Below are positions 1 through 5,013 of a stretch of DNA of 8,492 nt, one piece after another. Position numbers and translations under genes: made by a program. Source of the stretch: an uncultured Clostridia bacterium (GTDB lineage: Bacteria > Bacillota_A > Clostridia > Oscillospirales > Oscillospiraceae); assembly GCA_946408145.1 (NCBI GenBank), contig CAMJQX010000059.1:1-8492 (forward strand). The letters are read 5' to 3'. The notes beneath the pieces are model-generated. The model was not told the DNA's origin. It worked only from the letters and a program-made list of their open reading frames with translations, and ran no database searches. Position 1 is the first letter of the stretch, and every line of letters begins with the position of its first letter.

Positions 1-41
1 TTATTCGTGAATTGTCCACCCTATTTTTGCATCGCACGATC

Positions 42-142
42 CGCCGAGCGCCGAGCGCCTAGTGCTTAGTGCCTAGGAGATGAGCGCCGAGGAGAGGCGA
101 GCGCTTAGCGCCTAGGAGAGACGAGCGCCGAGGAGAGGCGCC
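42..142. repeat. Array of degenerate heptamer repeats
   Basis: Nine copies of a 7-base unit with consensus YGCYKAG begin at 42, 49, 56, 63, 70, 85, 102, 109 and 126. The first five are directly tandem. The others are separated by purine-rich spacers (GAGATGAG, GAGAGGCGAG, GAGAGACGAG). There is a second level of order: 63-99 and 102-140 are imperfect direct copies of each other that differ by a 2-base indel and a few transitions. No open frame with a ribosome binding site crosses the array. Short degenerate repeats of this kind occur in intergenic DNA of some bacterial genomes; the function here is unknown. Confidence 0.75.
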
Positions 143-155
143 GACATACAGCAAT

Positions 156-191
156 GCGCTCTCCCGCCCCTGAGGGGAGACGGGAGAGCGC
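156..191. other. Strong hairpin just upstream of the microORF
   Basis: GCGCTCTCCCG (156-166) is perfectly complementary to CGGGAGAGCGC (181-191), giving an 11-bp stem. Inside it CCCC (167-170) can pair with GGGG (174-177), leaving an AGA bulge. No T-run follows on either strand, so it is not a standard intrinsic terminator. It ends seven bases before the AAAGGAGG ribosome binding site at 198-205, so in a plus-strand transcript it would sit in the 5' leader of the possible 21-codon gene. Stabilisation or translation control are possible roles, but only the pairing is seen directly. Confidence 0.6.
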
Positions 192-211
192 ACCTTAAAA
201 GGAGGAGAAAG

Positions 212-277
212 ATGAGATCGTTCGGCTGCGAAGCGAATCCCTGGACGGAGCATATCGACCGGGTGTATCCGTACTGA
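212..277 (+). CDS. Possible 21-residue microprotein, function unknown
   Basis: A short frame opens with ATG at 212 and ends at TGA 275-277, encoding MRSFGCEANPWTEHIDRVYPY. The case for translation is the ribosome binding site AAAGGAGG (198-205), placed six bases before the start; it is among the best in the window. The frame lies between two perfect-stem hairpins (156-191 and 312-347). The peptide has one Cys, one Trp and an aromatic C-terminus (VYPY). It has no membrane segment and no run of a single amino acid that would mark a classical attenuation leader peptide. I do not recognise a family. It could be a genuine microprotein, a peptide precursor, or the degraded 5' end of a lost gene. 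No clear promoter is visible before it. Confidence 0.4.
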   Translation: MRSFGCEANPWTEHIDRVYPY

Positions 278-311
278 GCCGGTATTTGTTTTCCCTTAAA
301 ATCATGACGAT

Positions 312-347
312 ATGACGGCGGAACGCTTTGCGGCGTTCCGCCGTCAT
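312..347. terminator. Perfect 15-bp hairpin, possible terminator
   Basis: ATGACGGCGGAACGC (312-326) pairs perfectly with GCGTTCCGCCGTCAT (333-347) around the loop TTTGCG. It lies 34 bases after the stop of the possible microORF and about 110 bases before the Tct promoter, a sensible place to end an upstream transcript. The plus-strand sequence after the stem (TCATCC) has no U-run, so termination would be weak or Rho-dependent. It may instead be a stabilising 3' stem. Confidence 0.5.
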
Positions 348-458
348 TCATCCATGATCCGCTCTCGCCATGTCATCGCAGGGAACACTCTCTGTTGAAA
401 AGCTCACGGAAAGCCGGAAAACCTCGCCGTCGCTGCGCCGCGCTCCCGGAAAAAGCGA
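348..458. other. Intergenic spacer before the Tct promoter
   Basis: I see no gene, ribosome binding site with a credible frame, strong hairpin or repeat in this stretch between the 312-347 hairpin and the -35 box of the Tct promoter. A plus-strand open frame starting at 395 runs through it, but it is arginine-rich and is an out-of-frame reading of tctC. Confidence 0.5.
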
Positions 459-487
459 TTGACATGCAGAGTGCTATCGGTTATTTT
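459..487 (+). promoter_or_regulatory. Near-consensus sigma-A type promoter for the Tct operon
   Basis: TTGACA at 459-464 is a perfect -35 box, followed by a 17-base spacer and the -10 box TATTTT at 482-487. Transcription would start near 494, giving a leader of about 73 bases before the TctC start codon at 567. A short inverted repeat, GCTAT (473-477) and ATAGC (489-493), straddles the -10 box and could be an operator half-site pair, but it is only 5 bases per arm. Confidence 0.75.
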
Positions 488-501
488 AATAGCGCGATCA
501 C

Positions 502-520
502 CGGGGGGCAATTCCCTCCG
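502..520 (+). promoter_or_regulatory. Hairpin in the tctC leader
   Basis: CGGGGGG (502-508) can pair with CCCTCCG (514-520), with one G-U pair, around the loop CAATT. It lies just after the predicted transcription start and about 45 bases before the start codon. No T-run follows, so it would protect or regulate the messenger rather than terminate it. It does not match a riboswitch that I recognise. Confidence 0.35.
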
Positions 521-566
521 TTCCATGATAACGATCCGAAACGATACAACAAAGGATACCGTACCT

Positions 567-1607
567 ATGAAAAAGCTTACCGCGCTGCTTCTCGCCGTCT
601 GCCTGCTCCTCGCGCTCTCCGCCTGCGGCGCCGCCGGCTCCGCTCCCGCCGACGGAGCCGGGCGCTATCCCTTCAAGACCGTCACGATGATCGTCCCCTA
701 CGGCGCCGGCGGCACCACCGACCTCGTCGGCCGTCAGCTCGCCGCCGCGCTGAGCAGGGCCCTCGGCGTCTCCGTCGTCGTGGAGAACCAGCCCGGCGCT
801 TCCGGCTCCCTCGGCTGCAGGACGGCGTTCGACGGCCCGAAGGACGGCTCCATGCTGCTCTTCACCGCCGACAGCCTCGGCACGCAGCGCGTCATGGGCA
901 TCAGCGAGATGAGCTATGCCGATTTCAGCCCCATCTATGCTGTCGCCAACGACCCGAAGGTCATCGTCGTCGCGAAGGACTCCCCTTACAACACGATCGA
1001 GGAGCTGCTGGCCGACATCGAAGCCAGGCCCAACACCATCCAGATGGCCTACACCGGCCCGGGCGGCTCCGGCCATGTCCAGGCCCTGATCATGAACCGC
1101 TTCGGCTACTATCCCGCGCTGACCGCCTATTCCTCCGGTTCCGACGGCATTGTCGCCGTGATGGGCGGGCAGGTCGTCTTCACCAACGCGAATTTCTCCA
1201 CCGTCGCAAACTATATCGAGGCGGGCGAGCTCAGGCTCCTGACCGTCTGCGCGCCCGAGCGCATGGAGAAGTACCCGGACGTTCCCGCCCTGAGCGAGTA
1301 TATGGAAGGCAGCGAGGCGCTGCTCTCCATCCCCTATACCCCGCTGAGCCTCGTGGTCGTCAAGGGCGTGCCGGATGACGTGCAGGCCATGCTCCGCAGC
1401 GCCTGCGAGGAGGCTTTCCGGGATCCCGACTTCGTCTCCTTCATGGAGAGCAACAGCATCGACAAGCTGTATGAGAAGTACAAAACCGTCGAGGAAATCC
1501 GGGCCTTTTACGCCGACTGGGAGTCCACCGTCTGCTGGCTGATGGCCGACGCCGGCGCGACCCAGTTCAGCCCCGAGGACTTCGGCATCGCCCGCCCTCA
1601 GTCCTGA
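567..1607 (+). CDS. tctC: TctC-family solute-binding lipoprotein of a tripartite tricarboxylate transporter
   Basis: This 346-residue protein is the extracytoplasmic receptor that captures a carboxylate and delivers it to TctBA in the membrane. Residues 1-20 form a lipoprotein signal peptide: KK, a Leu/Ala-rich core, then the lipobox LSAC with lipidated Cys20. The mature part shows family hallmarks: FKTVTMIVPYGAGGTTD (36-52), VVENQPGASGS (71-81), DGPKDGSMLLFT (89-100) and, near 196-207, a VAVMGGQVVFTN segment corresponding to the family's usual LLGGQVD-type motif. I chose ATG 567 because it follows AAAGGA at 551-556 and gives a proper signal peptide; a frame opening at TTG 459 would start inside the -35 box. 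tctB follows after 54 bases. Family members bind citrate, other di- and tricarboxylates, or unrelated acids, so the ligand cannot be read from the sequence. Confidence 0.93.
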   Translation: MKKLTALLLAVCLLLALSACGAAGSAPADGAGRYPFKTVTMIVPYGAGGTTDLVGRQLAAALSRALGVSVVVENQPGASGSLGCRTAFDGPKDGSMLLFTADSLGTQRVMGISEMSYADFSPIYAVANDPKVIVVAKDSPYNTIEELLADIEARPNTIQMAYTGPGGSGHVQALIMNRFGYYPALTAYSSGSDGIVAVMGGQVVFTNANFSTVANYIEAGELRLLTVCAPERMEKYPDVPALSEYMEGSEALLSIPYTPLSLVVVKGVPDDVQAMLRSACEEAFRDPDFVSFMESNSIDKLYEKYKTVEEIRAFYADWESTVCWLMADAGATQFSPEDFGIARPQS

Positions 1608-1661
1608 GGCGGGAGAGGCCTTCACCATAAGACGCAGCTCCGGCTGCAGGGAGATGCTTCC

Positions 1662-2132
1662 ATGCGCGATCATCTGAAAAACAAAAGCATACAGGACAGC
1701 ATCGCCGTTTTTCTGCTGGGGCTGGCGCTCGGGATCTACAGTCTGATCCGCTTCCGCAGCGCTGCGGTGCAGACCCGCTGGATCCTCTCGCCCTATCTCT
1801 TCCCGCTGCTGCTGTCCGTGTTCGCGATCCTGCTCTCCCTCTCCCTCTTCGGGGAGGGTCTCGGCGAGCGGGGCCGGGCGCGCGAAGACGCCGCGCAGGC
1901 AAAGCCCGCTCCGCGCAAGCTCCGGAACGTGCTGATCGTCGTGCTGATGAGCGCGGCTTACTGCGCGCTCATCTCCCTCATCCGCTTCCTCCCCGCCTCG
2001 ATGCTCTTCCTGGCGGCGATGATCTGGTTTTTGGGAGAGCGCCGCCCGTGGATGATCGCCGCCGTTTCGATCGTTATGCCGCTCGTGCTGTACGCGCTCT
2101 TCGGCCTCGGCCTGGGCGTGCGGCTGCCCTGA
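1662..2132 (+). CDS. tctB: TctB-family small membrane subunit of the tripartite tricarboxylate transporter
   Basis: This 156-residue protein is the small integral membrane subunit of the transporter. About four hydrophobic segments are visible, near residues 13-30, 41-63, 88-107 and 109-124 plus 129-150; the last two are close together and their borders are uncertain. A charged linker (about 64-88, rich in Arg, Glu and Lys) separates the first pair from the rest, as is usual in TctB. TctB proteins are poorly conserved, so the call rests on size, topology and position between tctC and tctA. AGGGAG at 1648-1653 lies eight bases before the ATG. An ATG at 1654 is out of frame. The 54-base gap after tctC holds only a small GCAGC/GCTGC hairpin (about 1634-1647), so the genes should be co-transcribed. 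Confidence 0.88.
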   Translation: MRDHLKNKSIQDSIAVFLLGLALGIYSLIRFRSAAVQTRWILSPYLFPLLLSVFAILLSLSLFGEGLGERGRAREDAAQAKPAPRKLRNVLIVVLMSAAYCALISLIRFLPASMLFLAAMIWFLGERRPWMIAAVSIVMPLVLYALFGLGLGVRLP

Positions 2133-2148
2133 GGCCGGGAGGAGAGAG

Positions 2149-3660
2149 ATGGCTTTGATCACCGGGATGCTCCCGTATTTTGCCGATCCCCGCTTTGTCC
2201 TGCTGTGCCTGGCGGGCTCCGTCGCCGGTCTTTTCGTCGGCGCGATCCCCGGCCTGTCCGTCTCGATGGCGACGGCGCTGCTCGTCTCCATCACCTATAC
2301 CTGGAAGACCAGCAATGCGCTGGCGGCCATCATGGGCGTCTATGTCGTCGGCGTCTTTTCCGGCGCGCTTTCCGCGATCCTCATCAACATCCCCGGCGCG
2401 CCCTCCAGCGTCGTCACCACGCTCGACGGGTATCCGATGGCCAAGCGCGGCGAGGCCTACAAGGCCCTGCTCTACGCCACGGTCTACTCCTTCGTCGGCA
2501 GCGTCTTCGGTCTGATCGCGCTGGGCCTGCTGGCAAAGCCGGTCACGGCTCTCGCGCTGCAGTTCCAGCCGATGGATTACTTTCTGCTGGCGCTCTTCGG
2601 CCTCACCACTGTCGGGAGCCTTACCGCAGAGAGCTTTTCCAAGGGCCTGGTCAGCGCGCTGCTCGGCGTCTTTCTGGCCCTGATCGGCCTTGACAGCGTC
2701 GTCGGCACGCCGCGCCTCACCTTCGGCATCGAGGGGCTGAACGCAGGCGTCGCCACCGTGCCCGCACTGGTCGGTCTGTTCGGCTTTGCCGAGGTGCTCT
2801 CCGCCGTGGCCGAAGGCGCCGCGGACGGCGAGCTCAGCGGCATCCGGCGGGAAGGTATTCCGCTCCGAAGCGTGCTGAAGGAATTCCCGCGCTCACTGTA
2901 CTACTGCGCGATCGGCACTTTCGTCGGCGCCCTGCCCGGCGCGGGCAGCCCGGTCGCGGCTTTTCTCGCCTACGGCGAGGCCCGGCGCATCGTCAGGAAG
3001 CCCAGCCGCCCCTTCGGCGAGGGCGCCGTGGAGGGCATCGTCGCCTCCGAGAGCGCGAACAACGCCTGCATCGGCGGCGCGCTGATCCCGATGCTGACCC
3101 TCGGCATCCCCGGCGACGCGGTCACCGCGATCATTCTCTCCGTGTTCACGATCCACGGCCTGCAGCCCGGCCCCACCTTTTTGATGACCGGCGCCGAGAG
3201 CTTCTGCGCCATTCTGGCGGGCGGCCTGCTCGGCTGCGTGTTCCTGCTGCTGCTCGGCCTGCTGGCCGCCCCGCGCATCAGCCGGGTCGTCAGCGTGCCC
3301 CGGCGCATCCTGCTGCCGATCGTCACGGTCCTGTGTGTGATCGGCTCCTACGCCTGCGGCAAGCGTATCTTTGACGTCGGCATGATGCTCTTCTTCGGCG
3401 TGCTGGGCTTCCTGCTGCGCAGCCGCGGCTACAGCGCAGCCCCCGTCACGCTCGGCCTCGTGCTCGGCGGCATGATGGATGCGAACTTCCGCCGTGCCGT
3501 CTCCCTCGCCTCCACCGCGCCGAATCCCCTCGTCGGGCTCTTCGGGCGTCCGATCACGATGATCCTGCTGGTGCTGACCGTCGGCACGATCATCGCCAAT
3601 ATCCCGGGCCTCAGACGCAGGAAGGGACGGCGATCCTCCGGCGGGGCGGGAGCAGGCTGA
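2149..3660 (+). CDS. tctA: TctA-family large membrane subunit of the tripartite tricarboxylate transporter
   Basis: At 503 residues this matches the usual length of TctA, the ion-coupled permease subunit that moves the substrate across the membrane. Signature segments are seen in order: GAIPGLSVSMATALLVSITY (31-50); AILINIPGAPSSVVTTLDGYP (about 76-96) followed by MAKRGEAYKAL; the second glycine/proline motif GALPGAGSPVAA (about 260-271); the EGIVASESANNAC stretch (about 295-307); and LTLGIPGDAVTAIIL (about 316-330). The two GxxPGxx motifs reflect the internally repeated architecture of the family. Many hydrophobic segments alternate with short charged loops, and the tail is basic (GLRRRKGRRSS). 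The ribosome binding site GGAGGAG at 2138-2144 precedes ATG 2149, 16 bases after the tctB stop. The gene looks intact. Confidence 0.95.
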   Translation: MALITGMLPYFADPRFVLLCLAGSVAGLFVGAIPGLSVSMATALLVSITYTWKTSNALAAIMGVYVVGVFSGALSAILINIPGAPSSVVTTLDGYPMAKRGEAYKALLYATVYSFVGSVFGLIALGLLAKPVTALALQFQPMDYFLLALFGLTTVGSLTAESFSKGLVSALLGVFLALIGLDSVVGTPRLTFGIEGLNAGVATVPALVGLFGFAEVLSAVAEGAADGELSGIRREGIPLRSVLKEFPRSLYYCAIGTFVGALPGAGSPVAAFLAYGEARRIVRKPSRPFGEGAVEGIVASESANNACIGGALIPMLTLGIPGDAVTAIILSVFTIHGLQPGPTFLMTGAESFCAILAGGLLGCVFLLLLGLLAAPRISRVVSVPRRILLPIVTVLCVIGSYACGKRIFDVGMMLFFGVLGFLLRSRGYSAAPVTLGLVLGGMMDANFRRAVSLASTAPNPLVGLFGRPITMILLVLTVGTIIANIPGLRRRKGRRSSGGAGAG

Positions 3661-3732
3661 TCGGGACCGCGCCGGAGAAACGCAAGACTGTGATCCGACT
3701 GCCGATCGCGGCGAACGGGAAAGGAGAATGAG

Positions 3733-4377
3733 ATGAAATACCCCTGGATCGACGAATACCTGCTGGCCAAGCGCGGCGTGACGAAGGATCTGCAGCCGGA
3801 GTGGAACTGGATCCGCTACCACATCGGCGGAAAGATGTTCGCCGCGATCCTGCTCGACGATCGGGACAAGCCCGTCTACATCAACCTCAAGCTCGAGCCG
3901 CTTGAGGGCGAGCTCATGCGGCAGCAGTACCCCGACGTCATCCCCGGCTACTACAGCAACAAGCAGCACTGGAACTCCGTCCTCGCGGACGGGGCCGTCC
4001 CGGACGAGCTGCTGCGGCACTGGCTGGATCGCTCGTATCTGCTGGTGCTGCGCGGCTTCAACAAAAAGACGCAGCGGGAGCTCCTTGGGCTCAGTGTATG
4101 CGGGACGGACTGCGCGGCCTGTCCGCTGCGCGGGGAGACCTGCGCCGGCTGCAATGCGGCCTGCGGGAAGGTGTTCCACGCCCCGGCGGGGAAGGCCTGT
4201 CCGATCTACGCCTGCTGCTCCGGGAAGCACCGCTTTGCCACCTGCGCAGAGTGTGAGGAGCTCCCCTGCGGGCTCTGGCTCTCCACGCGCGACCCCTCGA
4301 TGACGGACGAGCAGTTCCGCGCGAGCGTCGACGCGCGGGTATCCGCGCTCAAACGCGCGAAAACCGGCGGCCGGTAA
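3733..4377 (+). CDS. YjbR/MmcQ-like domain fused to a cysteine-rich DUF3795-like domain
   Basis: This 214-residue protein has two parts. Residues 1-118 resemble the YjbR/MmcQ family (CyaY-like fold, sometimes called DNA-binding), with EWNWIRYHIGGKMFAAIL (23-40), YINLKLEP (49-56), PGYYSNKQHWNSV (71-83) and DELLRHWLDRSYLLV (91-105). Residues 120-185 carry twelve cysteines at 123, 127, 130, 137, 140, 144, 156, 161, 162, 171, 174 and 179, beginning CGTDCAACPLRGETCAGC, as in DUF3795 proteins; metal binding is likely but is inferred. AAAGGAG at 3720-3726 precedes ATG 3733. The gene lies 72 bases after tctA with no terminator between them, so it probably shares the Tct transcript, and it is closed by the 4392-4430 hairpin. 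Its role, and any link to transport, is unknown. A cytoplasmic location is expected because there is no signal peptide or membrane segment. Confidence 0.8.
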   Translation: MKYPWIDEYLLAKRGVTKDLQPEWNWIRYHIGGKMFAAILLDDRDKPVYINLKLEPLEGELMRQQYPDVIPGYYSNKQHWNSVLADGAVPDELLRHWLDRSYLLVLRGFNKKTQRELLGLSVCGTDCAACPLRGETCAGCNAACGKVFHAPAGKACPIYACCSGKHRFATCAECEELPCGLWLSTRDPSMTDEQFRASVDARVSALKRAKTGGR

Positions 4378-4391
4378 ATCAAATAAGACAG

Positions 4392-4436
4392 CAAAAGAGC
4401 TGGCGGATCGTTGATCCGTCAGCTCTTTTGTTCTTT
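4392..4436. terminator. Bidirectional intrinsic terminator between convergent genes
   Basis: CAAAAGAGCTGGCGGATC (4392-4409) pairs with GATCCGTCAGCTCTTTTG (4413-4430) across a GTT loop, an 18-bp stem with one imperfect position. In the plus-strand RNA that position is a tolerated G-U pair (4403/4419); in the minus-strand RNA it is a C-A mismatch. TTCTTTT follows on the plus side, and the A-rich left arm gives a U-rich tail to minus-strand transcripts. It lies between the stop at 4377 and the convergent regulator gene ending at 4449, so it can serve both, but is better built for the Tct operon. Confidence 0.88.
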
Positions 4437-4448
4437 TGTCCGCGCCGC

Positions 4449-4898
4449 TCAGGCTTTCTTCCAATGCTTCAGCTCGGAGAGATAGGCGTCGTAGCTCCTG
4501 CGGCGCTCCGCCTCCGGCTGATTGCCGGTGTTCGGCGTGTGGGCCAGCAGGAAGTCGAGCAGGGAATCCTTCGTCTCGTAGACGAAGCGCCCGCCCGTGT
4601 AGCACCACATGCAGTAGTCCTCGTTGAAGCTCCCGTCCGGCTCCCGGCTGATCATGCCGTCCTCGCTCAGCGGCATGCCGCAGCACTGGCAGACAAGCAC
4701 TCTGGGCGAGCCGAGCAGGGTGTTGATCGACACGCCGAATTCCCGGGACAGCAGCCTGAGCGTGTCGGTGTTCGGCTGCGTCTCTCCGGTCTCCCAGCGG
4801 CTGACCGCCTGCCGCGTCACCAGCAGGCGCTCGGCCATCTGCTCCTGCGTCAGATGATGCTGCTCGCGCAGATTCTTCAGGATTTCCCAGCTGTCCAT
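4449..4898 (-). CDS. XRE-family helix-turn-helix regulator with C-terminal zinc-ribbon domain
   Basis: This 149-residue protein starts with an XRE/Cro-type DNA-binding domain (residues 4-60): LREQHHLTQEQMAERLLVTRQAVSRWETG contains the helix-turn-helix, followed by the family-typical QPNTDTLRLLSREFGVSINTLLG. A second domain has CQCCGMPL (70, 72, 73) and, after about 22 residues, CMWCY (96, 99), a four-cysteine arrangement like the putative zinc-ribbon proteins common in Clostridia. The tail is basic. I chose ATG 4898 rather than an upstream ATG at 4940 because GGGAGG lies seven bases before it and the longer form would start before the promoter's likely transcription start. It has its own promoter at 4931-4959. 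The protein is probably a transcription factor that responds to metal, redox or stress; the target is unknown, and the neighbouring exporter gene is only a candidate. Confidence 0.85.
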   Translation of the reverse strand: MDSWEILKNLREQHHLTQEQMAERLLVTRQAVSRWETGETQPNTDTLRLLSREFGVSINTLLGSPRVLVCQCCGMPLSEDGMISREPDGSFNEDYCMWCYTGGRFVYETKDSLLDFLLAHTPNTGNQPEAERRRSYDAYLSELKHWKKA

Positions 4899-4930
4899 GA
4901 TCTTACCTCCCGTTTTGTTCTGGTGACTGT

Positions 4931-4959
4931 ATCCTAACACAGCGCCGTCGGACCGGCAA
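4931..4959 (-). promoter_or_regulatory. Promoter of the XRE/zinc-ribbon regulator gene
   Basis: Read on the minus strand, TTGCCG (4959-4954) is followed by exactly 17 bases and TAGGAT (4936-4931). Transcription would start near 4924, about 26 bases before the chosen start codon at 4898, which supports that start over the ATG at 4940. Both boxes keep the most important bases (TTG of the -35; T, A and the final T of the -10). Confidence 0.6.
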
Positions 4960-4964
4960 GCAAC

Positions 4965-4981
4965 CCGCTGTTGCTCAGCGG
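4965..4981 (-). terminator. Small hairpin after the exporter gene, weak terminator candidate
   Basis: CCGCTG (4965-4970) and CAGCGG (4976-4981) form a 6-bp stem with a 5-base loop, 33 bases beyond the stop of the MATE gene. On the minus strand it is followed by GTTGCTTGCC, which has only a poor U-tract. It could end the exporter transcript inefficiently, or act as an operator next to the -35 box of the regulator promoter. Confidence 0.3.
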
Positions 4982-5013
4982 ATATCCCGGCTTCCTTGCG
5001 TACGCGCCCCCGC

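Noticed and set aside
1..72. End of a minus-strand gene running off the left edge (TAA at 3-1)
   Set aside because: The frame has no start codon before it is closed by an in-frame stop at 75-73, inside the repeat array, and shows no recognisable protein.
42..142. CRISPR array
   Set aside because: The repeat unit is only 7 bases, spacers are purine-rich and similar to each other, and no cas gene is present.
59..351. Short minus-strand open frames of 64 and 79 codons over the left-end repeats and hairpins
   Set aside because: They translate repeats and hairpin arms, lack good ribosome binding sites and have low-complexity Ser/Arg/Pro-rich composition.
459..566. A 36-residue N-terminal extension of TctC starting at TTG 459
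   Set aside because: The TTG is part of the TTGACA -35 box, so this stretch lies before and around the transcription start. The extension would also bury the lipoprotein signal peptide that begins at Met 567.
498..2294. A 598-codon minus-strand open frame opposite tctC and tctB
   Set aside because: It spans two well-recognised plus-strand genes and their gap, has antisense-type composition and no start signal; it is a shadow of the Tct genes.
2893..4686. A 597-codon minus-strand open frame opposite tctA and the YjbR-DUF3795 gene
   Set aside because: It crosses a strong bidirectional terminator and two real plus-strand genes and shows no recognisable domain.
4899..4940. A 14-residue extension of the XRE regulator starting at 4940
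   Set aside because: The upstream ATG overlaps the -10 box of the predicted promoter, and the ATG at 4898 has the better-placed GGGAGG.
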